Shown in pieces: positions 15,851-24,737 of a DNA stretch of 61,937 nt. Position 1 is the stretch's first letter. Each line of letters opens with the position of its first letter. Source of the stretch: Steroidobacter agaridevorans (GTDB lineage: Bacteria > Pseudomonadota > Gammaproteobacteria > Steroidobacterales > Steroidobacteraceae); contig NZ_BLJO01000010.1 of NCBI RefSeq assembly GCF_009932555.1, positions 1 through 61,937 of the forward strand, given 5' to 3'. A model generated the notes under the pieces. It did not search any database. It was not told where the DNA came from and worked only from the letters and a program-made list of their open reading frames with translations. Both the position numbers and the translations under genes were made by a program.

Positions 15851-16915
15851 ATGTCGACGTCGACTCCCTGGTTGCTCTATGGAGCCAACGGCTACACGGG
15901 CGAATTGATCGCGCGTGAAGCGGTTGCGCGCGGCATGCGGCCCGTGCTGGCCGGGCGCTCCAAACAAAAAATCGCCAAGCTGGCCGCCGAGCTCAATTGC
16001 CCCAGCGCCGTGTTCGATCTCGACGATCACACCGCGCTGTGTTCGACGCTCTCGCAGGTTGCGGCGGTCCTGCATTGCGCCGGTCCGTTCTCGCATACCG
16101 CGCCGTCGATGATGCAAGCCTGTCTCGCGACGCACGTCCACTATCTGGACATCACCGGCGAGATCGATGTGTTCGAGCTCGCCGCGAGCGTGCATGGCAA
16201 AGCGCAACGGTCCGGCATCGTGCTGTGCCCCGGCGTCGGCTTCGACGTCGTGCCGACCGACTGCGTCGCCGCTCGCTTGCGAGAAGCGCTGCCGGACGCG
16301 ACCCATCTCGCGCTCGGCTTCGATAGCCGCGCCGGCTTGAGCAAAGGCACCGCGAAGACCGCCATCGAATCGGCGAGCAAAGGCTCCTGTGTGCGCATCG
16401 ATGGCCGATTGGTCACCGAGAAACTGGCGTCCCGCACTCGTCGCATCGACTTCGGCGCCGGCGAGAAGCTCGGTGTCAGCATTCCGTGGGGCGATGTAAG
16501 TACTGCGTATTACTCGACCGGCATTCCCAACATCGAGGTCTACACCGCGACCTCGCAAAAATCCGCCAACAGCATGCGGCGCGCCAACCTGTTCCGCCCG
16601 CTGCTACGGCAAGGCTGGTTCCGCGAGCTGGCGAAGTTCAGCGCGCAACGGCGCATCACGCCGCCCAACAAGACCGAGCGTGAAAACAATCCCACGCACG
16701 TGTGGGGAGAAGCACGAAATGCCGCGGGAGAAGTCAAAACTGCCAGACTGCGCACCGCCAATGGCTACTCGCTGACGGTGCATGCGTCGCTGGGAATTCT
16801 GGGCGAAGTGTTGAGCCGCGCTTGCAACCCGGGCTTCACGACGCCAAGCTTGCTGGTTGGCGCTGACTTCGTCAGCAGCCTGCCAGGCTCGTCCACGATC
16901 CGCATCGACCCATGA
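15851..16915 (+). CDS. Saccharopine dehydrogenase-like NAD(P)-binding oxidoreductase
   Basis: A 354-residue protein with an N-terminal Rossmann motif (LLYGANGYTGELIAREAVARG) and the LAGRSKQKIAKLA strand-helix typical of the saccharopine dehydrogenase/trans-acting enoyl reductase family. The family includes reductases acting on lipid intermediates, but the substrate here cannot be told. GAGGGTTGC precedes ATG 15851. Its stop overlaps the start of the alpha/beta hydrolase (ATGA), so the two are translationally coupled and probably act on the same compound. Confidence 0.85.
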   Translation: MSTSTPWLLYGANGYTGELIAREAVARGMRPVLAGRSKQKIAKLAAELNCPSAVFDLDDHTALCSTLSQVAAVLHCAGPFSHTAPSMMQACLATHVHYLDITGEIDVFELAASVHGKAQRSGIVLCPGVGFDVVPTDCVAARLREALPDATHLALGFDSRAGLSKGTAKTAIESASKGSCVRIDGRLVTEKLASRTRRIDFGAGEKLGVSIPWGDVSTAYYSTGIPNIEVYTATSQKSANSMRRANLFRPLLRQGWFRELAKFSAQRRITPPNKTERENNPTHVWGEARNAAGEVKTARLRTANGYSLTVHASLGILGEVLSRACNPGFTTPSLLVGADFVSSLPGSSTIRIDP

Positions 16916-17964
16916 TTGACTCCGCTGCCCTGACTGCCACTGACACGCTCGTCGCCAAATTCGCTCCCACCGGCTGGCTCGCCAACGCGCACTTTCAATC
17001 CATTGTGCCCAGTCTGAGCCTGCGGCGGCCGTTCGTCGCCGGGCGCGCCCGGGAAATGCTGGCGGTCGCCGACACCCAGATCGTCGATTGCGGCGAGGGC
17101 GTGCGCCTGCTCGGTCACTACTCGAGCCAGGCCGCCGCCGGCAGGCCCCCGTCACGCGATCTCGCGATCCTGTTGCACGGCTGGGAAGGCAGCTCCGATT
17201 CGGTGTACGTGCTGTCGCTCGGCAGCCATCTGTTCAATCAAGGCTGTGACATCTTCCGGCTCAACTTCCGCGATCACGGCCCGAGCCATCATCTGAACGA
17301 AGACATCTTCCATTCGTGCCGGCTCGATGAAGTGGTCGGCGCGGTGCGCAGCATTCAGCGCTCCATGCCTGACAAACGCATTACGATCGCCGGCTTCTCC
17401 CTGGGCGGGAATTTCGCGCTGCGCGTCGCGGCCAAGGCGCCGCAGGCCGGTATCGAGCTGGAACGCGCGGCAGCGGTGTGCCCGGTGCTCAGGCCGCATA
17501 GCACGATGGAAGTGCTGGAGAGCGGCTGGTTCATCTATCAGCAATATTTCATCAACAAGTGGAAGCGCTCGCTGCGCCGGAAGCAGCAGTGCTTCCCGAA
17601 GCGCTACGACTTCAGCCAGATCCTCGCGCAGCGGAGCATTCGCTCCATGACCGAGCTGCTGGTGCGCAACTTCGGCGAATTCTCCGACCTGGACGCGTAT
17701 CTCAACGGCTACGCGATCACTGGCGACGCACTCGCGCACCTGGAAGTGCCCAGTCACATTCTGATTTCGCTCGACGATCCCATCATCCCGGCGCACGACC
17801 TGGAGAACCTGGCGCGCTCGCCGAACCTGCATGTGACCAGCATCCCCAACGGCGGCCACTGCGGCTTCATGGATACCTTCAACGGCGCCAGCTGGGCGGA
17901 TCGTCAGATCGCGAACATCATGTTCCGCGAGACGGCGGTCGTGGAGAGACGCAACGCTGCCTAA
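16912..17964 (+). CDS. YheT-like alpha/beta hydrolase
   Basis: A 350-residue alpha/beta hydrolase. The nucleophile elbow is GFSLGG with S163, the acid is in SLDDPIIP near residue 284, and the catalytic histidine is H316 in GGHCGF. The N-terminal 'GWLANAHFQSIVPSL' segment is typical of the YheT/EMB8 subfamily of esterases. It starts within the last codons of the upstream oxidoreductase (4-bp overlap). The stop overlaps the stop of the convergent GDPD-like gene. Confidence 0.87.
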   Translation: MIDSAALTATDTLVAKFAPTGWLANAHFQSIVPSLSLRRPFVAGRAREMLAVADTQIVDCGEGVRLLGHYSSQAAAGRPPSRDLAILLHGWEGSSDSVYVLSLGSHLFNQGCDIFRLNFRDHGPSHHLNEDIFHSCRLDEVVGAVRSIQRSMPDKRITIAGFSLGGNFALRVAAKAPQAGIELERAAAVCPVLRPHSTMEVLESGWFIYQQYFINKWKRSLRRKQQCFPKRYDFSQILAQRSIRSMTELLVRNFGEFSDLDAYLNGYAITGDALAHLEVPSHILISLDDPIIPAHDLENLARSPNLHVTSIPNGGHCGFMDTFNGASWADRQIANIMFRETAVVERRNAA

Positions 17965-18779
17965 GGCGCGTTGCTTTTGAACTCCCGCAGCACCTTTCGG
18001 TAAGCCGTGGTCGCGACCAGCCTCGCACCACGCGCCGCCAGTTGCGCCGCGGCTTCGCGAGAGCTCACATTGAGAATCGCCCATCGCCATGGCCCGCGCC
18101 AGAGCTGTGCGCTGGTGTCGGTGAGCAACTCCTGATCGCATAACAAATAATCCGGCACGAGCGCTTCGCTCTTCAATGCCGACAGGTTGGAATACTCCGA
18201 CAAGATCCAGCCGACGCGATAGGACGAAATCTGTCGCACGTGATGCACGGCCGCGAGGTCCCGCGACACCAGCACGCACTGGCGCACGACCGGTTTGAGC
18301 ACTTCGCAGATCTTTCTAACGACCACGTCCGCACCGAACACGCGCAGGCTCGCGCGCTTGATCTCGACGAAAGCAGTCACGGCGGGATGGGTGCCGATCA
18401 GGCTCACCGCTTGCGCCAGGGTCGGCACGCCGATATCGGTGTACTTCTGCTGAAACCGATCCGGCTCGCTCACCGAAACTTCGGCCAGCTGCGGCCAGGT
18501 CATGGCCAATGCACTGCGGTCCAGGCCGGTCATGCGCTTGAGGTTCGCGTCGTTCAGCAGCACGGGCTGTCGATCGGCGCTGAGCTGAACGTCGAAGGCA
18601 ACGTGGCGTGCCCCAAGGTCCAACGCCGAGCGCAGCGCCGGCAGGGTATTTTCGGGATACTCCTCGGCGTTGCCACGTTGAGCGATCAAATCCGGCAAAG
18701 GCGACAACAGTCTGCTGGCACTCATCCGGGCACGCGGCTCCAGTGATTCGGGCGCTATCTTAACCGCAGCATGGGACAT
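17961..18779 (-). CDS. GDPD-fold protein with altered catalytic residues
   Basis: A protein of about 272 residues with the glycerophosphodiester phosphodiesterase fold (IAQRGNAEEYPENTLPALRSALDLGA). Several canonical residues are replaced: the first catalytic His (HRG) is Gln34, the metal-ligand Glu in ExDV is Ala61 and the second His (HD) is Asn76. VEIKR is kept. It may therefore be inactive or have another role. No signal peptide is evident. Start is uncertain: ATG 18779 is chosen; ATG 18725 would begin just before the domain. Confidence 0.75.
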   Translation of the reverse strand: MSHAAVKIAPESLEPRARMSASRLLSPLPDLIAQRGNAEEYPENTLPALRSALDLGARHVAFDVQLSADRQPVLLNDANLKRMTGLDRSALAMTWPQLAEVSVSEPDRFQQKYTDIGVPTLAQAVSLIGTHPAVTAFVEIKRASLRVFGADVVVRKICEVLKPVVRQCVLVSRDLAAVHHVRQISSYRVGWILSEYSNLSALKSEALVPDYLLCDQELLTDTSAQLWRGPWRWAILNVSSREAAAQLAARGARLVATTAYRKVLREFKSNAP

Positions 18780-18858
18780 GGTAGATGCCGCGGACCCGCA
18801 TTGACCCGTCAGGCGTTGAGAGTCTGGCTCGAACTGGCTATTTTCCTGGCGCATTCAC

Positions 18859-18894
18859 ACAGGTTCCTTCCTCATGACAGGTTCCTTCCTCATG
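18859..18894 (+). repeat. 18-bp perfect tandem duplication over a start codon
   Basis: ACAGGTTCCTTCCTCATG occurs twice head to tail (18859-18876 and 18877-18894). Each copy ends in an ATG in frame with the dehydrogenase gene, at 18874 and 18892. Confidence 0.95.
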
Positions 18895-21129
18895 AATGGA
18901 CGGCTGGCACGATTAGCGCTGACCGGTTTGCTGCTCGCTGGGCTGCAGGCTTGCGGCGGCGGCTCTGGAACTCAACAGCAGCCTGCCGGCCAGGAGCCTC
19001 CTCCGACGACGCCCCCGCCCGCCAACGGCAGTTCGGGCCTCGATGCGCGCCCCGCGAATGCTACTTGTATTGCATGGCCTCGACCCGTTGCAGGCAGCGA
19101 TATTTCCTTGAGTCGATTCACCAGCCTGTCGTTCAACATGCCGGTGGCTCTGCTGCAGGCTCCGAACGACAGCGCACGCTGGTTCGTCGTTCAGCAAGAC
19201 GGCATCGTCATGCAGTTCAGCGGCACGACTCCGACGAGCTCGAGCACGTTCATCGATATCAGTGACCGGGTGCGCGACGGCGGCGAGATGGGCTTGCTGG
19301 GCATGGCGTTCCATCCCAACTATCCGACCGATAATCGCGTCTTCCTGTCATACACGCATGGCGATCCGCTGGTGTCGCGCATCTCGGCGTTCACCAGCAG
19401 CGATGGCGGCGCGACACTGAATCCCGCCACCGAATCCATCGTGCTCACCATCAATCAGCCCGACGAGAATCATAACGGCGGCAACATCGCCTTCGGCCCC
19501 GATGGCTATTTGTATATCGGCATGGGCGATGGCGGTGGCGGCGGCGATACGCATGGGGACCGCGGCAACGGCCAAAGACTCACGACGATGCTCGGCAAGA
19601 TGTTACGTATCGACGTGACGAACGTCGCGCAGTACGCCATCCCATCGACCAATCCATACTTCGGCAATGCGCTGTGTCCGGCCGGCGGACGCACCAGCGG
19701 CGAATGCCCGGAGATCTATGCCTATGGCTTCCGCAATCCGTGGCGCTGGAGTTTCGATCGCGAGAATGGCGATCTGTGGGTGGGCGACGTCGGCCAGGGC
19801 ATTTGGGAAGAAGTCGATCAGGTCACACTCGGCGGCAACTACGGTTGGCGTTGCCGCGAAGGCGCGCATGATTACAACACCGACGGCACGCCAGGTTGCA
19901 CCGGCAGCACGCTGATCGATCCCGCCGCCGAATACAACCATACGCTCGGCAACTCGATCACCGGCGGCTATGTTTATCGTGGCGCGCAGAACAGCAGCCT
20001 GCTGGGACGATATCTGTTCGGCGACTTCGACTCCGGCCGCATCTGGGCCTGGCTTGCCGAGAGTGCTGCACAACCGCGCGAGCCGACGGAACTGCTCGAT
20101 ACCGAATTGAATATTTCTTCGTTCGCGCAGGGCAATGACGGCGAGCTGTATGTGGTCGACTACCGGGGCACTTTGCAACGGATCAACTTCGAGTCGGTCG
20201 TCGGCGCCAACACTGCGCCTCGACAGTTGAGCGAAACCGGCTGCGTCAGCTCGACCGATCCCAAGCAGCCCGCCTCGGGCCTGATTCCTTACGCAATCAA
20301 TGCGCCCTTCTGGTCGGATGGCGCGGAGAAGGACCGCTGGATCGCGCTGCCCGAGGGCCAGGGCATCGGCGTGGGCACGGACGGCGATTGGAGCTTCCCG
20401 GCCGGCACGGTGCTGATGAAGAACTTCCGCATCGGTACGCAGCTGGTTGAAACGCGCTTGTTCATGCGTCATCCCGACGGTGTGTGGGGCGGCTTCAGCT
20501 ACGAATGGAATGCCGAGCAAACGCAGGCCACGTTGTTGGAAGGCGGCGCGACGCGCGATCTCGGTGGCGGCCGGAGTTGGAGATTCCCAAGCGAGGGGGA
20601 ATGTCTCGAGTGTCACACGCAAGCCGCGGGACGCTCGTTGGGATTGGAGACGGCGCAGCTCAATCGCTCGTTCACCTATCCGCAGACCAATCGCTCGGCG
20701 AACGAGCTCACGACACTGAACCACATCGGCCTGCTGACGCCAGCGATTGCCGACGCATCGACGCAGCCCTCGCTGCCAGACCCATACGGCACGACCGGAA
20801 CGCTCAACGACCGCGCTCGGGCTTACCTGCATACGAACTGTTCGCAGTGTCACCGGCCGGGCGGTGTGACCTCGACCAATCTCGACTTTCGATACACGAC
20901 TTCGTTGACCGCGACCAATGCGTGCAACACCGTGCCTCAGCGCGGCGACCTTGGATTGGGTTCGGACGCGCGCGTGATCGCGCCCGGCAGCTCGGCCAAC
21001 TCGCTGGTGGTGAATCGCATGAACCGCCGGGATTCATCGGCGATGCCGCCACTGGCATCGCTCACGCCGGATACGGCCGGCGTGTCGCTGATCTCGCAGT
21101 GGATCGACAGCCTGTCGAGCTGCCAGTAG
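18874..21129 (+). CDS. Secreted PQQ-type sugar dehydrogenase fused to haem-binding domain
   Basis: A 751-residue lipoprotein (signal ...LLLAGLQACGGGS) with a Gly/Pro linker. Residues about 70-450 form a beta-propeller of the glucose/sorbosone dehydrogenase family (GLLGMAFHPNYPTDNRVFLSYT, DENHNGGNIAFGPDGYLYIGMGDGG, YAYGFRNPWRWSFD), which normally carries PQQ. The C-terminal 300 residues hold two CXXCH haem motifs, CLECH at 577-581 and CSQCH at 656-660, so electrons probably pass directly to c-haems. It oxidises an unknown sugar or alcohol in the periplasm or at the surface. Either duplicated ATG (18874 or 18892) could be used. Confidence 0.87.
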   Translation: MTGSFLMNGRLARLALTGLLLAGLQACGGGSGTQQQPAGQEPPPTTPPPANGSSGLDARPANATCIAWPRPVAGSDISLSRFTSLSFNMPVALLQAPNDSARWFVVQQDGIVMQFSGTTPTSSSTFIDISDRVRDGGEMGLLGMAFHPNYPTDNRVFLSYTHGDPLVSRISAFTSSDGGATLNPATESIVLTINQPDENHNGGNIAFGPDGYLYIGMGDGGGGGDTHGDRGNGQRLTTMLGKMLRIDVTNVAQYAIPSTNPYFGNALCPAGGRTSGECPEIYAYGFRNPWRWSFDRENGDLWVGDVGQGIWEEVDQVTLGGNYGWRCREGAHDYNTDGTPGCTGSTLIDPAAEYNHTLGNSITGGYVYRGAQNSSLLGRYLFGDFDSGRIWAWLAESAAQPREPTELLDTELNISSFAQGNDGELYVVDYRGTLQRINFESVVGANTAPRQLSETGCVSSTDPKQPASGLIPYAINAPFWSDGAEKDRWIALPEGQGIGVGTDGDWSFPAGTVLMKNFRIGTQLVETRLFMRHPDGVWGGFSYEWNAEQTQATLLEGGATRDLGGGRSWRFPSEGECLECHTQAAGRSLGLETAQLNRSFTYPQTNRSANELTTLNHIGLLTPAIADASTQPSLPDPYGTTGTLNDRARAYLHTNCSQCHRPGGVTSTNLDFRYTTSLTATNACNTVPQRGDLGLGSDARVIAPGSSANSLVVNRMNRRDSSAMPPLASLTPDTAGVSLISQWIDSLSSCQ

Positions 21130-21167
21130 GCAGTCAGGCCTCTCCAGGGGGTGAGTCTTCCGGCGAG

Positions 21168-21566
21168 TTATTTCTCGCCGCGCTTCTCTTCGAAGTGCAC
21201 GACCGGCGTGCCGCTGGTGACAGCCATATCGCCTTCGATGATGGCGCCCTTGGCGACCGCGATGGAGCGCGCCTTCAGCGAGCCCTTGATGCGAGCCGTC
21301 GCGCGCAGCTCCAGCTTCTCGGCAACCGAGACCGAGCCGACGACCTCGCCCGCGATGACCGCATTGCCAGCGCGAAGCTCGCCTTCCCAGCGACTGCCGT
21401 CGGACAACGTCAGCGCCCCGTGCACATCGCCGTCGCCGATCACAGTGCCGCCGACCACCAGGTCGCCGGCGCATTCGAGGTCACCCGTGAACCGTGAGCC
21501 CGAGCCGACGAACGTCGGGCTGCTGGACACACGATCGGCAAGACGGCGGCGGGGGGTATCGGCCAT
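21168..21566 (-). CDS. Bactofilin (polymer-forming cytoskeletal protein)
   Basis: A 132-residue bactofilin. A short basic N-terminal tail (MADTPRRRLADRVSSSPTFVGSGS) precedes a right-handed beta-helix of six-residue-spaced Gly/Val repeats (FTGDLECAGDLVVGGTVIGDGDV). A charged C-terminal tail follows (FEEKRGEK). Such proteins self-assemble into filaments at the inner membrane and position cell-wall or polar machinery. ATG 21566 is preferred because GGAG lies at ideal spacing; an ATG two codons earlier is also possible. It stands alone; the M23 peptidase often paired with bactofilins is absent here. Confidence 0.9.
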   Translation of the reverse strand: MADTPRRRLADRVSSSPTFVGSGSRFTGDLECAGDLVVGGTVIGDGDVHGALTLSDGSRWEGELRAGNAVIAGEVVGSVSVAEKLELRATARIKGSLKARSIAVAKGAIIEGDMAVTSGTPVVHFEEKRGEK

Positions 21567-21653
21567 GAACATCTCCAAACAAGCGAGCGCGGATTATCGA
21601 CCGTTGGTCGCGCAGTAGTCATGCAGGGTGCAGTCGGTGAATGGCGTCAGTCC

Positions 21654-21667
21654 GTGACCCAAGTCAC
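21654..21667. promoter_or_regulatory. Inverted repeat, possible enhancer-protein site 1
   Basis: GTGAC-CCAA-GTCAC. It lies about 130 bp upstream of the sigma-54 site at 21787, and its centre is about 30 bp (three helical turns) from that of the next palindrome. Confidence 0.4.
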
Positions 21668-21682
21668 CGAAGCGGTCCGAAG

Positions 21683-21699
21683 CTGACACTTCGTGTCAG
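21683..21699. promoter_or_regulatory. Palindrome, possible enhancer-protein site 2
   Basis: CTGACAC-TTC-GTGTCAG is a perfect 7-bp inverted repeat about 95 bp upstream of the sigma-54 -24 element, the usual place for an AAA+ activator to bind. Confidence 0.55.
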
Positions 21700-21786
21700 C
21701 CCGAACGCCTGCCCGACCGTCATACCAGCCTTTATAAGTGACTGATTCCGCGCACCGCCTGTCCACCCTGGAATTTTTACAGGCAC

Positions 21787-21802
21787 TGGCACAGCGGTTG
21801 CA
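21787..21802 (+). promoter_or_regulatory. Sigma-54 (RpoN) promoter, -24/-12
   Basis: TGGCACAGCGGTTGCA agrees with TGGCACG-N4-TTGCW at all defined positions but one (G7 is A). Predicted transcription starts about 21812. Upstream palindromes fit enhancer sites; downstream is a short RNA ending in a terminator. Confidence 0.75.
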
Positions 21803-21811
21803 CTGAGCAGC

Positions 21812-21910
21812 TGGCATTTATGCGCTGAACCTCCAAGCAAGCTCGGGAGCGAGCCCTTGAGTTCGAATTCACGCCGCCACGCGTTCTTCCCCGCTGGCGG
21901 CGCTTTTTTT
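21812..21910 (+). ncRNA. Candidate sigma-54-dependent small RNA (about 100 nt)
   Basis: The 412-bp gap between the bactofilin and M16 genes has no credible ORF. From the sigma-54 promoter to the terminator about 99 nt would be made. The RNA has an ACCTCC segment (anti-Shine-Dalgarno-like) near 21829-21834, a GCTCG-GGAG-CGAGC hairpin (21841-21854) and the terminator stem. Size and layout resemble other sigma-54-driven regulatory RNAs (Qrr, GlmY), but I see no sequence match to those families. Alternatively the unit is an attenuated leader of the M16 operon starting 69 bp later. Confidence 0.6.
21872..21910 (+). terminator. Rho-independent terminator
   Basis: CGCCGCCA (21872-21879) pairs with TGGCGGCG (21895-21902), followed by CTTTTTTT. 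It faces plus-strand transcripts, yet no plus-strand gene precedes it, which supports the RNA call. Confidence 0.88.
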
Positions 21911-21978
21911 GCCCATGTCACGCGGCTCCCTACCCATCCCGACACCGCTATCATGCCGGCTCCTCTGCAGGAGCTTTC

Positions 21979-23328
21979 ATGATCCGATCACTGTTGTTGG
22001 GGCTGGCGCTGGTCGCGCCGGCAGCCTTTGCGCAGGTGCCGGGCGCGAACGAAGTCCGGACCGCGACCCTGGCCAATGGCATGCAGATCATCGTCTGGCC
22101 GGACCACGACATCCCCAATGTCGCGCTCTACAACTGGGTGCACGTCGGCAGCCGCAACGAAGCGCCCGGCATCACCGGCCTGGCGCATTTCTTCGAGCAC
22201 ATGATGTTCAACGGCACGAGCACGCGCGCGCCCGGCGAGTTCGACCAGATACTCGAAGCCAACGGCGCGCGTAACAACGCGTTCACCAGCGACGACGTGA
22301 CCGTCTATCAGGACTGGTTCCCGCGCTCGGCGCTGGAAACCGTATTCCAGCTGGAAGCGGATCGTCTGCAGAATCTCTCGTTCGATCCCAAGGTGGTCGA
22401 GAGCGAGCGCAATGTGGTGCATTCCGAGCGGCGCTTGCGAGTCGACGACAGCCATCAAGGCCGGCTGCAGGAGCAAGTGCAGGCGACCGCGTTCGTCGCG
22501 CATCCCTACGGCATCCCCACCATCGGCTGGCCCTCGGACATCCTGTCGTGGACCATCGACGATCTGAAAAAATTCTTCTCCACCTACTACGCGCCGAATA
22601 ACTGCACGCTGGTGCTGGTCGGCGACGTCGAGCCGGACCAGGCAATCGCACTGGCCCGCAAATATTTCGAGCCCATTCCCAAACAGGAGCCGCCGCGACC
22701 GGTGAAGACCGAGGAGCCGGAACAGCTCGGCGAGCGACGCGTCGCGGTGAATGCCGATGCGCAGACACCGCTCGTCCAGGTCGCGTATCACGGCATTTCG
22801 GGCGCAGATCCGCGACGGCCCGCTTTGGATTTGCTCACGCGCGTACTGACTGATGGCGATGCGTCGCGTCTGCATCGCACGCTGGTGGAGGAGCAGAAGC
22901 TGGCGATCTCGGCAGACAGTTATTTCACCGCAGGCTTCGATCCCGGCCTGGTGTGGTTCTTCCTGTCGCTGCCGGCCGAAGGCGATGCCAGGCAGGCCGA
23001 GGCAGAGTTCACTCGACAGGTCGAGCGAGTGATCGAGGAAGGCGTCACCAAGGACGAGCTGGCTCGCGCTCGCAGCCAGGCACTCGCAGATTTCTGGCGC
23101 GGCCTCGCCACCATCGATGGCAAAGCGCAGGCGCTCGGCAGCTTCGAAGTTCTTCAAGGCGGTCACAAGAAGCTGTTCGATGAGCCGCGCGCTTATGAAG
23201 CAGTCACCCAGCAGGACGTTCAGAAGCTCGCCGCAGAGTTGCTGCGCTCGACCAACCGCACGGTGGGCGTATTGAAATCGCCGCCGCCCCCGGACGAAGC
23301 GCAGACGCAGTCGGGAGGTGCGAAATGA
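21979..23328 (+). CDS. M16 zinc metallopeptidase, catalytic subunit
   Basis: A 449-residue periplasmic protease with a cleaved signal peptide (LLLGLALVAPAAFAQ). The inverted zinc motif HFFEH is at residues 70-74, with a downstream glutamate in VVESERNVVHSERR as third ligand. Two homologous M16 domains follow. CAGGAGC lies before ATG 21979. It pairs with the next gene, which lacks the zinc motif; such active/inactive pairs form heterodimeric peptidases that degrade peptides in the periplasm. Confidence 0.92.
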   Translation: MIRSLLLGLALVAPAAFAQVPGANEVRTATLANGMQIIVWPDHDIPNVALYNWVHVGSRNEAPGITGLAHFFEHMMFNGTSTRAPGEFDQILEANGARNNAFTSDDVTVYQDWFPRSALETVFQLEADRLQNLSFDPKVVESERNVVHSERRLRVDDSHQGRLQEQVQATAFVAHPYGIPTIGWPSDILSWTIDDLKKFFSTYYAPNNCTLVLVGDVEPDQAIALARKYFEPIPKQEPPRPVKTEEPEQLGERRVAVNADAQTPLVQVAYHGISGADPRRPALDLLTRVLTDGDASRLHRTLVEEQKLAISADSYFTAGFDPGLVWFFLSLPAEGDARQAEAEFTRQVERVIEEGVTKDELARARSQALADFWRGLATIDGKAQALGSFEVLQGGHKKLFDEPRAYEAVTQQDVQKLAAELLRSTNRTVGVLKSPPPPDEAQTQSGGAK

Positions 23329-24737
23329 ACCGCCTCCGTCGATTCGTCGTCATCGCCGCGACTGTTTGCTCACTCACCGCGCCCGCCGTGTTCGCGGCCA
23401 GCGCCGTGAAGACACCCAACTTCGAGAAAGTGAAGCTCGATAACGGCGCCACACTGCTGTTGATGGAGCGTCACGATGTGCCGCTGATCTCATTCTCGGT
23501 GGTGATTCGCGGCGGCGCGCTGAGCGACCCGACAGATCGCCTCGGCACCGCCAGTCTGCTCGCCAGCCTGCTCGAGAAGGGCGCGGGCAATCGCGATGCG
23601 AACACCTTCGCCGAAACGGTCGCGTCGGTCGGCGGCTCGATCGAGACCGGCGCGAGCACTGAGAGCATCTCGGTGGGTGGATCGTTTCTGGCGCGCGATC
23701 AGAAACTGATGGTCGAGTTGCTGGCCGATGTGTTGCAGCGTCCGCGCTTGGAGCAAGCGCAGTTCGAAACACTGCGCGACCGATCCATCGAATTCATTCG
23801 CGCCGCGAAAGACTCGGATCGCTCGGCGCTCACGCCCATCTACGGCGCGGCCAGCTTGTTTGGCGCGCATCCCTATGGCCGTTCGGTCGGGGGCAGCGAA
23901 GCGAGCCTCGCGGCGATCAAACACGCCGATATCAAGCAGTACTATGAAGACAACGTCGGCGCCGATCGCGTCATCATCGCGGTCGCCGGTGACTTCAAGA
24001 CGGCGCAGCTGAAGAGTTTGTTATCGCGTGCTTTCGCCAACTGGCGCAAAGCTGGCAAGCCTCTGCCGGTTGTGGGCAAGCAAGCCGAGGTCACTGCGCG
24101 TCGCGTTCTGCTGATCGATGCGCCAGACGCCGTGCAGTCGTATTTCTGGTGCGGCGATGTCGGCGTCGCCAGAAGCGATCCGCGGCGCGCTTCGCTCGAC
24201 ATCGTCAACACGCTGTTCGGCGGACGCTTCACCTCGATGCTCAACACCGAGCTGCGCATTCGCAGCGGCTTGAGCTACGGCGCGAACTCCAGTTTCGATC
24301 GCATGACTCAGGGCGGCAGCTGGGAGCTCGGTTCGTTCACGCGCACCGAGAAAACCATCGAAGCCATCGATCTCGCGCTCGCCACGCTCGACAAGTTGCA
24401 TAGCGGATCCATCGACGCCGCGCAGCTCGAGTCCGCGAAGAGCTACGTGCTCGGCCAATATCCGCTCGCCCTGGAAACCGCCTCGCAGTGGGCTTATCAG
24501 CTCGCGACGCTGGAGTTCTATGGGCTCGACCGCAGTTACATCGACGACTACGGCAACAAGCTCGCGGCCGTGTCGCTCGAAGACGCCAAGCGCGCCATCG
24601 ACGAAGTGATCCCGACGAGCCAGCAACTGGTGCTGGTCGTGATCGGCAAAGCAGAAGCCATTCGCGATGGACTGCGTAAATACGGCCCGCTCACCGAAGT
24701 GAAGCTGTCGGATCCGGAGTTCCAGGCCAAGCCATGA
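23325..24737 (+). CDS. M16 family protein, non-catalytic subunit
   Basis: A 470-residue exported M16-fold protein (signal ...TAPAVFAAS). The region equivalent to HxxEH reads GTASLLASLLEKGA, so it cannot bind zinc. The C-terminal half has the R/Y pair region (RSGLSYGANSSFD) used in substrate binding by M16 partner subunits. It overlaps the catalytic gene by 4 bp (ATGA), which fits equimolar synthesis of a heterodimer. Confidence 0.9.
   Translation: MNRLRRFVVIAATVCSLTAPAVFAASAVKTPNFEKVKLDNGATLLLMERHDVPLISFSVVIRGGALSDPTDRLGTASLLASLLEKGAGNRDANTFAETVASVGGSIETGASTESISVGGSFLARDQKLMVELLADVLQRPRLEQAQFETLRDRSIEFIRAAKDSDRSALTPIYGAASLFGAHPYGRSVGGSEASLAAIKHADIKQYYEDNVGADRVIIAVAGDFKTAQLKSLLSRAFANWRKAGKPLPVVGKQAEVTARRVLLIDAPDAVQSYFWCGDVGVARSDPRRASLDIVNTLFGGRFTSMLNTELRIRSGLSYGANSSFDRMTQGGSWELGSFTRTEKTIEAIDLALATLDKLHSGSIDAAQLESAKSYVLGQYPLALETASQWAYQLATLEFYGLDRSYIDDYGNKLAAVSLEDAKRAIDEVIPTSQQLVLVVIGKAEAIRDGLRKYGPLTEVKLSDPEFQAKP

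Noticed and set aside
21664-21954. A 96-codon minus-strand frame in the sigma-54/RNA region.
   Set aside because: No ribosome site, no family, and it covers the promoter and terminator signals.
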